A stretch of DNA of 6,792 nucleotides from Alistipes sp. (GTDB lineage: Bacteria > Bacteroidota > Bacteroidia > Bacteroidales > Rikenellaceae): the NCBI GenBank assembly GCA_028691095.1, contig JAQUZZ010000081.1, forward strand, positions 1 through 6,792, in the 5' to 3' direction. Shown here piece after piece: positions 1 to 5,639 of this stretch. The number at the start of each line of letters is the position of its first letter. Within the stretch, counting starts at the first letter, position 1. The notes under the pieces were generated by a model, which saw only the letters and a list, made by a program, of their open reading frames with translations, was not told the DNA's origin and did no database searches. The position numbers and the translations under genes were made by a program.

Positions 1-693
1 CAGTCGGATGCCCGTCACCCGTCCCTCGTGCAGCAACAGGTCGGTCATGCGATGCTCCAAAAGGATCTGCCCTCCGGCTTCGCGTACGCTCTGTCGCATG
101 GCCGCAATAATACGAGGCAGCCGATCGGTGCCGATGTGCGGATGGGCGTCATAGAGGATCGACTCGTCGGCTCCGTGAAAGCGAAACACCTCCAGTGCCT
201 TGCGGAAGTCACCCCGTTTTTTGGAGCGCGTGAAGAGTTTACCGTCCGAGTAGGTTCCCGCCCCCCCTTCGCCAAAGGCATAGTTCGACTCAGGATTCAC
301 CGCACCGTTACGCTGAATCTGGGCAATATCGCGCTTGCGTGCCGAGACATCGCGTCCTCGCTCCACCACAATCGGGCAGAAGCCGCGTTCGATGAGTCGC
401 AGTGCCGCAAACAATCCTGCGGGCCCCGCTCCGACCACCACCACCGGTATGCGTCCCCCGACAAACGGATACTCAAAATGAACCGGTGCAGGGGGCTGCT
501 CCCCGTCGATAAAGACCTGAATCCCCAGATTGACGCGGATCGTGCGACTGCGCGCATCCACCGAGCGGCGAACGATGCGAGCTAAGGCAATCTGCTCCTG
601 AGACACGCCTAATTTGCGCGCCAAAAGAGGGAGGTAAGTTTGTGGATCGGAGGCCTCGTGGGGCGTCAAAACCAAGTTGATTTCTTGTGACAT
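1..693 (-). CDS. FAD-dependent oxidoreductase (COG2509-like), N-terminal part, cut by the window edge
   Basis: This is the first 231 codons of a flavoprotein dehydrogenase. The frame is open from the ATG at 693 to the window edge, so the C-terminal half is missing; from memory, family members run to a little over 500 residues. Residues 1-80 form the small N-terminal domain that precedes the Rossmann fold in this family. Residues 83-111 are a classic FAD-binding beta-alpha-beta unit, with GAGPAG at 88-93 and the acidic E111 at the end of the second strand. Residues 140-153 (FGEGGAGTYSDGKL) are a second glycine-rich stretch typical of these uncharacterised dehydrogenases. The protein is presumably cytosolic. 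The electron donor and substrate are unknown. The gene is divergent from the glycosyltransferase, and a palindromic element lies 7 nt before its ATG. The family assignment is firm; any specific reaction would be a guess. Confidence 0.85.
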   Translation of the reverse strand, partial: MSQEINLVLTPHEASDPQTYLPLLARKLGVSQEQIALARIVRRSVDARSRTIRVNLGIQVFIDGEQPPAPVHFEYPFVGGRIPVVVVGAGPAGLFAALRLIERGFCPIVVERGRDVSARKRDIAQIQRNGAVNPESNYAFGEGGAGTYSDGKLFTRSKKRGDFRKALEVFRFHGADESILYDAHPHIGTDRLPRIIAAMRQSVREAGGQILLEHRMTDLLLHEGRVTGIRL

Positions 694-700
694 AATGATT

Positions 701-736
701 TGCACATCGTGCGATTAATTCGTAAGGAGCCCTACG
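701..736 (-). repeat. Palindromic repeat element, copy D, upstream of the oxidoreductase
   Basis: Read on the minus strand, this is an upstream inverted repeat (CGTA at 736-733 against TACG at 724-721), a 7-nt A/T-rich spacer (AATTAAT), then the 13-mer CGCAC-GAT-GTGCA at 713-701. In the 13-mer the inner four bases of each arm pair and the outer pair does not. It ends 7 nt before the ATG at 693. This is the weakest of the four copies. It is included because order, spacing and the GCAC-N3-GTGC core match copies A and B. It could be an operator or a 5'-UTR hairpin. Confidence 0.4.
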
Positions 737-858
737 GTGAGGCAGTCTCGTTCCGATCGACCTTCCCCGTTCCTCTCCTTGCCAAGCATTTCCGCAGAGG
801 GAGTATCGATTTGAAAGAAAAATAGGGGAATACAGTCGCTTCGTTTCGTCAAAATTAC

Positions 859-866
859 TACTTTTG
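859..866 (+). promoter_or_regulatory. Candidate -7 box for the glycosyltransferase
   Basis: TACTTTTG matches the Bacteroidota -7 consensus TAnnTTTG at all six defined bases. No TTTG is seen 19 nt upstream, where the sequence is TCGC. If used, it would give a 5' leader of about 190 nt. Matches to the -7 box alone are common in A/T-rich gaps, so this is a weak call. Confidence 0.2.
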
Positions 867-1006
867 TTTCATAAGTCCGCACACGCTCCGAATTATTCCC
901 CGCCACCCCATCGGGCAATGGAGCGAAATGGACGGGACGATCTTTTTCTTTGCACTCGCAAGAGCCATCCGCGAAACCTCGTATGGGATCGCCTACCGGC
1001 AAGGGT

Positions 1007-1046
1007 GCATGAAGAGATCTCATGCGAATAAATAGCACAACGTGCT
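1007..1046 (+). repeat. Palindromic repeat element, copy A, upstream of the glycosyltransferase
   Basis: A perfect inverted repeat (GCATGA, 7-nt loop, TCATGC; 1007-1025) is followed by an 8-nt A/T-rich spacer and then the perfect 5-3-5 palindrome AGCAC-AAC-GTGCT at 1034-1046. It ends 16 nt before the ATG at 1063, exactly as in copy B. From about base 1020 on it is nearly identical to copy B over some 28 nt. A 3-nt loop on a 5-bp stem suits either a DNA operator for a dimeric regulator or a short RNA hairpin near the ribosome-binding region. Confidence 0.6.
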
Positions 1047-1062
1047 TAAGAGTCATAACTTT

Positions 1063-1779
1063 ATGAAAAACTTAGTGATTATCCCCACTTACAACGAGAT
1101 CGACAACATTCGTCCGATGATCGACAAGGTCTTCTCGTTGTCCGAGCCCTTCGATCTGCTGATTATCGACGACGGCTCTCCCGACGGAACCGCACAAGTG
1201 GTCAAAGAGCAGCAAAGCCGCTATTCGGGTCTCCATCTGATCGAACGCTCCGGAAAATTGGGTTTAGGAACCGCCTATCTCACCGGTTTTCGCTGGGCCT
1301 TGGAGCAAGGGTATGACTATATTTTCGAGATGGATTGCGACTTTTCGCACAACCCCGACGATTTGGTGCGACTCTCCCAAGCTGCCGTACAAGGAGCCGA
1401 TCTGGTGATCGGATCGCGTTATGTGACGGGGGTCAATGTGGTGAATTGGCCGATGCAACGGGTGCTGATGTCCTACTACGCCTCGGTCTTTGTCCGCACC
1501 GTCACACGGATGCCGGTACGCGACGCAACGGCCGGATTCGTATGTTACAGCGCAGAGCTGCTGCGTCACATGGATCTGGATCGGGTGCAGATGCGGGGTT
1601 ACGGCTTTCAGGTCGAGATGAAGTTCACCGCATGGAAGTTGGGTTTCCGCGTCAAAGAGGTGCCCATCATCTTCACCGAACGGACGCAAGGAGCCTCCAA
1701 GATGAGCGGGGGCATCTTCCGCGAAGCCTTCTTTGGCGTCTTGGGACTGCGCTTCCGTAAGATCAAAGCCAAAGCCTAA
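1063..1779 (+). CDS. Polyprenol-phosphate mannosyltransferase-like GT2 glycosyltransferase
   Basis: This 238-residue protein is a family 2 (GT-A fold) glycosyltransferase of the DPM1 type. Such enzymes move a sugar, usually mannose from GDP-mannose, onto a polyprenyl phosphate at the cytoplasmic face of the membrane. Visible motifs are IPTYNE near the N-terminus, DDGSPDGT at 36-43 (nucleotide binding), the DXD metal motif D91-C-D93 followed by FSHNP, RDATAGF in the middle, RGYGFQVEM, and the C-terminal TQGASKMS ending at S215. No C-terminal membrane helices are seen, so this is the short soluble form. I chose ATG 1063 over the in-frame GTG at 1042 because the protein then begins MKNLVIIPTYNE, as family members do, and because the GTG lies inside a repeat palindrome. 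The dihydroorotase gene follows after 108 bp; from memory this pairing is common in Bacteroidales. Donor and acceptor are inferred from the family. Confidence 0.9.
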   Translation: MKNLVIIPTYNEIDNIRPMIDKVFSLSEPFDLLIIDDGSPDGTAQVVKEQQSRYSGLHLIERSGKLGLGTAYLTGFRWALEQGYDYIFEMDCDFSHNPDDLVRLSQAAVQGADLVIGSRYVTGVNVVNWPMQRVLMSYYASVFVRTVTRMPVRDATAGFVCYSAELLRHMDLDRVQMRGYGFQVEMKFTAWKLGFRVKEVPIIFTERTQGASKMSGGIFREAFFGVLGLRFRKIKAKA

Positions 1780-1804
1780 AGAGAGGTTATTCCAAAGCAT
1801 GATT

Positions 1805-1871
1805 CCGTCCTTTCGGCACGGTATGCTCTTGATATACCAATATATTTATGGCATAAATAGCACACTGTGCT
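1805..1871 (+). repeat. Palindromic repeat element, copy B, upstream of the dihydroorotase
   Basis: This copy lies in the 108-bp gap between the glycosyltransferase and dihydroorotase genes. In order it has a short inverted repeat (CCGT 1805-1808 against ACGG 1818-1821), a second one sharing its GG (GGTAT, loop, ATACC; 1820-1838), a 20-nt A/T-rich spacer, and the perfect 5-3-5 palindrome AGCAC-ACT-GTGCT at 1859-1871. The palindrome ends 16 nt before the ATG at 1888. TATGC (1822-1826) can alternatively pair with GCATA (1851-1855), so two folds are possible. By eye, about 70% of bases match copy C across roughly 58 positions. There is no T-run, so it is not an ordinary terminator of the upstream gene. 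Confidence 0.6.
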
Positions 1872-1887
1872 TAAACTCTTCGCAACA

Positions 1888-3231
1888 ATGCGGCAACTAT
1901 TGATAGAGGGCGGAACCCTGATTAACGAAGGGGTAGTTCAGAGAGGATATATCCTCGTCGAAAACGATCGAATCGTAACGGTTGGTGCGGGCGACTATCC
2001 ACACGCGCAAGATTTTCAGGGTGAGACACTCCATGCCGAAGGATTATGGATCATGCCGGGTGTCATCGACGATCAGGTTCATTTTCGCGAACCGGGGCTG
2101 ACCTATAAAGCCGACCTGCATACCGAATCCATGGCGGCAGCAGCCGGAGGCGTCACCTCCTTTATGGATATGCCCAATGTTGTGCCGCCCACGACCACGC
2201 TGGAGCGGCTTGCGGAGCGATTCCAACGCGCCTCCGAGTCTTCGGTTGTCAACTACTCTTTCTACTTCGGAGCCACCAACGACAACATCGACCAGATTCG
2301 ACAGGTCGACCCACAGCGCGTCTGTGGCGTCAAACTCTTCATGGGCTCCTCAACGGGTAATATGCTGGTGGACAACGAACAGACTCTCGCAGCCATCTTT
2401 GCCGAATCGCCCGTTTTGGTCGCCACACACTGCGAAGAGGAGTCGATCATCCGCGCCAACATGGCGCGTTTCCGTGCGGAGTACGGCGAGAACCTCACGG
2501 CGGTACACCATCCGCTGATTCGCTCGGCCGAAGCGTGCTACCGCTCTACGGCCAAAGCCGTGGAGTTGGTCACCCGTTACCAAGGCAATCTGCACGTGCT
2601 GCATCTGAGCACCGAGCAGGAGTTGTCCCTATTTGAGTCTCGTCCGCTTCGCGAAAAACGGATTACCAATGAGGTATGTGTGCATCATCTGTGGTTCAGC
2701 GACCAAGACTATCCGCGCGAAGGCAACCGGATCAAGTGGAATCCCGCCATCAAACGCCTCGAAGATCGTGACGCCCTGCGCCAAGGGCTGCTCAACGGCA
2801 AAGTCGATGTCGTGGCCACCGACCATGCACCTCACACCCTCGAAGAGAAACAACGCCCCTATCTCACCGCGCCCTCAGGGGGGCCGCTGATTCAACACTC
2901 CCTGCCCGTCATGCTGGAGCTCTGTCGTGAAGGACTCTTTCCGCTCACCACCGTCGTGGAGAAGATGTGTCACGCTCCGGCCGTGCGGTTTCAGCTCCGC
3001 GACCGCGGCTTCCTTCGCAAAGGCTATTTCGCCGATTTGGTCATGATTCGTCCCAACGATCCGTGGATCGTCACACCGGAGTCACTGCGTTACAAATGCG
3101 GATGGTCTCCCTTTGAGGGGGTCGAATTTCACCACCGCGTATGGCGCACCATGGTGAACGGGCACACCGTCTACCGCGATGGAGCGGTGGATGCCGACTA
3201 CCGTGGCATGGCTCTAACCTTCAACCGATAA
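1888..3231 (+). CDS. pyrC: Dihydroorotase (amidohydrolase superfamily)
   Basis: This 447-residue enzyme interconverts carbamoyl-aspartate and dihydroorotate, the third step of UMP synthesis, in the cytosol. Family residues are visible along the chain: DDQVHFREPG at 61-70, the MDMPN loop, K149 in GVKLFMGSSTG, H181 in ATHCEEE, H239 in LHLST, the NEVCVHHLWF stretch, and D312 in ATDHAPH. SGGPLIQHS and a late GWSPFEG are also typical. The first metal histidine of the usual HxH pair is Q63 here. From memory, Bacteroidales orthologues such as the Porphyromonas gingivalis enzyme also have DDQVHF, so this is a lineage variant rather than damage. The length is full. I chose ATG 1888 (MRQLLIEGG) over the in-frame GTG at 1867, which sits inside the repeat palindrome. 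The 3' end overlaps the convergent membrane-protein gene by 18 bp. Confidence 0.95.
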   Translation: MRQLLIEGGTLINEGVVQRGYILVENDRIVTVGAGDYPHAQDFQGETLHAEGLWIMPGVIDDQVHFREPGLTYKADLHTESMAAAAGGVTSFMDMPNVVPPTTTLERLAERFQRASESSVVNYSFYFGATNDNIDQIRQVDPQRVCGVKLFMGSSTGNMLVDNEQTLAAIFAESPVLVATHCEEESIIRANMARFRAEYGENLTAVHHPLIRSAEACYRSTAKAVELVTRYQGNLHVLHLSTEQELSLFESRPLREKRITNEVCVHHLWFSDQDYPREGNRIKWNPAIKRLEDRDALRQGLLNGKVDVVATDHAPHTLEEKQRPYLTAPSGGPLIQHSLPVMLELCREGLFPLTTVVEKMCHAPAVRFQLRDRGFLRKGYFADLVMIRPNDPWIVTPESLRYKCGWSPFEGVEFHHRVWRTMVNGHTVYRDGAVDADYRGMALTFNR

Positions 3232-3948
3232 CGGCGTATCCTTCGGGGTTGCGCTCTTTTGGGTGTAGTAGGCAATCTTACCGGCTCTCAACGAGAGCAA
3301 TACATAGATAAAGACCATTAAGATCGGGATCTCGAACAGACTGCCGAAGACGATGCTCCGCAACAACAGGAGCAACATAATCCCCAAGCATAGGGCATAA
3401 ACGATGTTCCACCCTTTCAGAGTTACCGCCGAGGAGGTGGTGCGCACCAGCAACGACGCGGGGAGCACGCTCCGTCGCAAAGAGAGAAACAGAAACAGAT
3501 TCGACAGCGGGAGCCAGATCATGATCCACACAAGCTGCGTCATCATCGGAATGATGATGGCATCGGAAGTGCCAAAATCGCCCCTCTTTCCGCACATCCA
3601 GTAGTACCACAACATCGCAGGAAGAATACAGAGGGTGGCCGCATTGGCCAGCAGATATTGCATCGCTTTCCCTTGGGTCACGATGCGCTTCAGATCCTTC
3701 GCTTTTTGGATCTTGAAGATCCAGCAAGCCAAGAGACACAGGGCGGCAAACATCGCAATGCCTCCTCCCAGATCCATCAGATAGGTTCGCAGCCCCACCG
3801 TCGAGGTGATGGTCTCCGAAAGTTCCAAAGGAGCAATGAATCTCGATAGACCCCACAAAACACCTCCAACGCCAATCAGTATCACCGATTGCACTCTGCA
3901 ATCGCCAACAGATTGGGGAAATACCCCACACCAACGTTGATTCTCCAT
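3214..3948 (-). CDS. Unrecognised multi-pass membrane protein
   Basis: This 244-residue protein belongs to no family I recognise. It is an integral membrane protein with about six hydrophobic segments, near residues 21-41, 60-80, 97-117, 130-156, 180-200 and 203-221. They are joined by short, mostly basic loops (KIQKAKDLKR after the second, SLRR after the fourth). Both ends look hydrophilic, and no signal peptide, catalytic motif or nucleotide-binding motif stands out. The frame is clearly coding: hydrophobic segments alternate regularly with charged loops through the full length. The start is the ATG at 3948; the first ~20 residues are the least certain part. Its stop lies inside the end of the dihydroorotase gene, and smpB lies 91 bp upstream on the same strand. 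Nothing in the context gives a function. Confidence 0.75.
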   Translation of the reverse strand: MENQRWCGVFPQSVGDCRVQSVILIGVGGVLWGLSRFIAPLELSETITSTVGLRTYLMDLGGGIAMFAALCLLACWIFKIQKAKDLKRIVTQGKAMQYLLANAATLCILPAMLWYYWMCGKRGDFGTSDAIIIPMMTQLVWIMIWLPLSNLFLFLSLRRSVLPASLLVRTTSSAVTLKGWNIVYALCLGIMLLLLLRSIVFGSLFEIPILMVFIYVLLSLRAGKIAYYTQKSATPKDTPLSVEG

Positions 3949-3976
3949 AGCTAAGATATTTTAAGAAGGATTAAGC

Positions 3977-4040
3977 CCGTGCATCACGGTATATGCCTAA
4001 TATACCGATAAGTTAATGGCCAATAAAAGCGCGCTGGGCT
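3977..4040 (+). repeat. Palindromic repeat element, copy C, between smpB and the membrane-protein gene
   Basis: Read on the plus strand, this copy matches copy B in order and sequence: CCGTG-CAT-CACGG (3977-3989), a perfect overlapping repeat GGTATA-N7-TATACC (3988-4006), an A/T-rich spacer, then the degenerate 5-3-5 palindrome AGCGC-GCT-GGGCT (4028-4040) with one mismatched pair. Unlike the other copies it does not point at a start codon. Both neighbouring genes run on the minus strand, and its right end touches the smpB stop codon. Read on the minus strand, its CCGTG-ATG-CACGG part precedes the membrane-protein ATG by 28 nt. It may serve that gene in the opposite sense, or be a drifting copy of a mobile repeat. 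Confidence 0.55.
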
Positions 4041-4498
4041 TATTTTCGGAAAACACGATCAATCTCGCGGCGCACATCTTTCTCCTTGATATACTCTCGC
4101 TTATCGTAGTTCTTCCGGCCACGACCCAACCCGATTTGCAACTTAGCCAACCCCTTCTCATTGATAAAGAGTTTGATGCCGACCACGGTGAGTCCCCGAT
4201 CCTGCAAGGCTCGCTCCAACTTGGCCAACTCGCGGTGCTGAAGCAGTAATTTCCGATCTCGCTTGGGTTGATGGTTGTTGTAGGTGCCCCAATAATACTC
4301 GGCAATATTCATTCCCCGCACATACAATTCATGCCGATCAAAATAGCAGTAACAATCGGCCAGCGAGGCCTTACCCATCCGCAACGACTTGATCTCCGTC
4401 CCCGACAGCACAATGCCTGCCGTGTAGGTGTCGATCATCTCGTAGTCATAGGTAGCCCGTTTATTCTTGATCGCTATCTTCTTCTGAATTTCATTCAT
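4040..4498 (-). CDS. smpB: SsrA-binding protein SmpB
   Basis: This 152-residue protein is SmpB, which binds the tRNA-like part of tmRNA and places it in stalled ribosomes, so that the unfinished protein is tagged and the ribosome released. Family landmarks are in order: [20 protein letters not shown] (12-31), then [15 protein letters not shown] (32-46), [12 protein letters not shown] (75-86) where the family has NHxPxRxRKLLL, and [13 protein letters not shown] (123-135). The basic tail [15 protein letters not shown] ends the chain; in known structures this tail becomes helical in the empty mRNA channel. The length is normal and nothing is missing. The ATG at 4498 gives the expected short lead before the OB-fold. 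No ssrA (tmRNA) gene is visible in the window. The DUF4290 gene lies 110 bp upstream on the same strand, so co-transcription is possible but not shown. Confidence 0.96.
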   Translation of the reverse strand: MNEIQKKIAIKNKRATYDYEMIDTYTAGIVLSGTEIKSLRMGKASLADCYCYFDRHELYVRGMNIAEYYWGTYNNHQPKRDRKLLLQHRELAKLERALQDRGLTVVGIKLFINEKGLAKLQIGLGRGRKNYDKREYIKEKDVRREIDRVFRK

Positions 4499-4545
4499 GG
4501 CAAAATCAAATGATGGGTGTACGCGCTGAAATTCGATTTTTCTTG

Positions 4546-4570
4546 AGGGGGTAAGCCGAGAGCCTCCCCT
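4546..4570 (-). other. G/C-rich hairpin between DUF4290 and smpB
   Basis: AGGGG (4546-4550) pairs with CCCCT (4566-4570), and a G-T wobble extends the stem. It lies about midway between the DUF4290 stop and the smpB start. No T-run follows on either strand, so it is not a classical intrinsic terminator. It could act as a processing or weak attenuation site in a joint transcript. Confidence 0.3.
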
Positions 4571-4585
4571 GGTGAGGTGAGGTGA
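4571..4585 (+). repeat. Three tandem copies of the pentamer GGTGA
   Basis: Three perfect, uninterrupted copies of GGTGA directly abut the G/C-rich hairpin in the DUF4290-smpB gap. On the transcribed minus strand they read TCACC repeated. The tract is too short to suggest more than a possible slippage site. Confidence 0.5.
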
Positions 4586-4608
4586 ATTGGAGCGCTAACG
4601 TGTGATTA

Positions 4609-5307
4609 TTAGGCTTTGTTGTTCCGCGTCTTGACGACACGACGCTGCTTGCCCGCCTGCACTTTGTTGTTGGATTGATTGTTCCCCGATTTAACATTGG
4701 CATGATTTCCTGCCGTAAAACTCTTCTTCGTGCGATTGTTGGTTCGGGCCGGAGTATAGTCATTTCGGAGATTATTGAGTGCCTCTTCGTCGATGGTAAT
4801 CCGATTATCGGACATCGACCGTATATCCTTCATGATTACCTCATTGTTGGGGTGCTCCTGATTGTACTCGAAGGACTTGGCTCTCATATATTTGGCGATA
4901 TTGCCGGCAATCACGGTTTTGGCCTCCTCGTCGGCAATATCCTTGAGGGCTCCGAACATTCGGCCGATGTACTTCCCGTAATGTTTCCGCGCAATGCCCC
5001 CCGTGGGATAACTCATCCGCTCAGGCCGGATCTCCAGAATCTCCTGTGAGGGAATCGGATAGGGAGAGTCCACATCCAACTGAAAATCAGACATAATAAA
5101 GAGATGATCCCACAACTTATGTTTAAAATCCACCGTGTCACGCAGCATCGGATTCAGGTTTCCCATGATCTCGATGACGGCTTGGGCTTGCGAATTACGC
5201 AGATCTCGGTCGTGAATCGAGCGAAGGTAATCGACCATTTGGTGAATATGTCGCCCGTATTCGGGCAACATCACTTTCTTCCTTGCGAAGTTATAATTCT
5301 TATTCAT
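4609..5307 (-). CDS. DUF4290 family protein
   Basis: This 232-residue protein belongs to DUF4290, a family of unknown function restricted, as far as I know, to Bacteroidota. The conserved part covers about residues 1-175. It includes LPEYGRHIHQMVDYL (14-28), MGNLNPMLRD (48-57), DFKHKLWDHLFIMSDF (60-75) followed by an acidic D/P/Y stretch, and RKHYGKYI (107-114). It looks helical and soluble, with no signal peptide or membrane segment. From about residue 184 the chain becomes a 49-residue tail rich in Asn, Lys and Arg with no acidic residue. This tail is probably disordered and could contact nucleic acid, though that is inference. The start is the ATG at 5307, giving MNKNYNFARKKVMLPEYG. A consensus promoter about 300 bp upstream on the same strand is its likely driver. 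Its role is unknown. Confidence 0.88.
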   Translation of the reverse strand: MNKNYNFARKKVMLPEYGRHIHQMVDYLRSIHDRDLRNSQAQAVIEIMGNLNPMLRDTVDFKHKLWDHLFIMSDFQLDVDSPYPIPSQEILEIRPERMSYPTGGIARKHYGKYIGRMFGALKDIADEEAKTVIAGNIAKYMRAKSFEYNQEHPNNEVIMKDIRSMSDNRITIDEEALNNLRNDYTPARTNNRTKKSFTAGNHANVKSGNNQSNNKVQAGKQRRVVKTRNNKA

Positions 5308-5339
5308 ACAATAAAAAGAGGAGTCTAAAAGACGAACCC

Positions 5340-5366
5340 GAAGCGAACCCGCAGGTTTATCGCTTC
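5340..5366 (-). other. Stem-loop in the DUF4290 leader
   Basis: GAAGCGA (5340-5346) pairs perfectly with TCGCTTC (5360-5366). Inside, ACC (5347-5349) can pair with GGT (5354-5356), leaving a tetraloop and a 3-nt bulge. Its left arm overlaps the second of two direct repeats CGAACCCG (5333-5340 and 5344-5351). It lies about 33 nt before the DUF4290 ATG. No T-run follows directly, so a translational role or mRNA stabilisation is likelier than termination. Confidence 0.4.
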
Positions 5367-5426
5367 CAAATCACTGATTTTGAGATGATCGTGTAGAGAA
5401 AGACACCCTACTCACACTTTGAGTTC

Positions 5427-5494
5427 TTTTCAAATCCGGAACACAGACAGAGCGACACGCCACGTATCGAGGATACCTCGAATGGATTTGAAAA
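5427..5494 (-). repeat. 68-nt inverted-repeat structure in the DUF4290 leader
   Basis: TTTTCAAATCC (5427-5437) and GGATTTGAAAA (5484-5494) form a perfect 11-bp inverted repeat. The 46 nt between them contain a perfect 6-bp hairpin with a 3-nt loop (TCGAGG-ATA-CCTCGA, 5467-5481) and a small GCG-ACA-CGC hairpin. Together these would give a three-way junction if transcribed. It is not a tRNA and matches no riboswitch I know. It could be a structured leader or a small miniature-inverted-repeat insertion. Confidence 0.45.
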
Positions 5495-5608
5495 TTCAAG
5501 TAACGGTTTGTAATAATGATAATTTTTGGCTGAACATTCCCTGCCGGAGAAGAGGCATCGGAAGTCTCTCATTTTTTTGGAGGAACGAGAGTTTTTCTAA
5601 CTTTCGGG

Positions 5609-5639
5609 CAAAGCTACACGGTTTTTAGGAAAAAACAAA
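5609..5639 (-). promoter_or_regulatory. Consensus Bacteroidota sigma-ABfr promoter driving DUF4290
   Basis: Read on the minus strand, a -33 box TTTG (5639-5636) is separated by exactly 19 nt from a -7 box TAGCTTTG (5616-5609). This equals the published Bacteroides consensus TTTG-N19-TAnnTTTG. Transcription should start near 5602 and run left into DUF4290, leaving a leader of about 295 nt. No other site in the window matches both boxes and the spacing. Confidence 0.7.

Larger units (their letters stand above)
694..1062. other. 369-bp divergent intergenic region
   Basis: This gap separates two divergent genes and should hold both of their promoters. Copies of the palindromic repeat lie at each end (701-736 and 1007-1046), each just before an ATG. 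In the middle, two matches to the Bacteroidota -7 box (TAnnTTTG) lie back to back: CAAAATTA at 850-857, which reads TAATTTTG on the minus strand, and TACTTTTG at 859-866 on the plus strand. Neither has a clear TTTG box 19 nt upstream, so both are only candidates. A minus-strand open frame of 113 codons spans most of the gap (715-1056). It resembles no family I know, starts inside the repeat and is not called as a gene. Confidence 0.5.

Noticed and set aside
28..585. 185-codon plus-strand frame opposite the oxidoreductase
   Set aside because: It lies wholly antisense to a clear FAD-binding coding sequence, and its translation has no recognisable family.
715..1056. 113-codon minus-strand frame filling the divergent gap
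   Set aside because: There is no family resemblance or domain-like pattern. It begins inside the repeat palindrome and would cover both candidate promoter boxes. Conservation in relatives could change this.
1264..1800. 178-codon minus-strand frame across the glycosyltransferase
   Set aside because: It is antisense to an unmistakable GT2 gene, and its composition reflects the reverse complement of that gene.
3278..3934. 218-codon minus-strand frame overlapping the membrane protein
   Set aside because: It is a +1-type shadow of the 3214-3948 gene, His/Asp-rich without domain pattern, while the called frame shows regular membrane helices.
4006..4045. Intrinsic terminator for smpB
   Set aside because: The palindrome at the stop codon has one mismatched pair and only TTTTATT after it. 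It fits the repeat family better than a terminator, though a weak terminator effect is possible.
4675..5049. 124-codon plus-strand frame opposite DUF4290
   Set aside because: It is antisense to a recognised conserved family. The hydrophobic look comes from the complementary codons.
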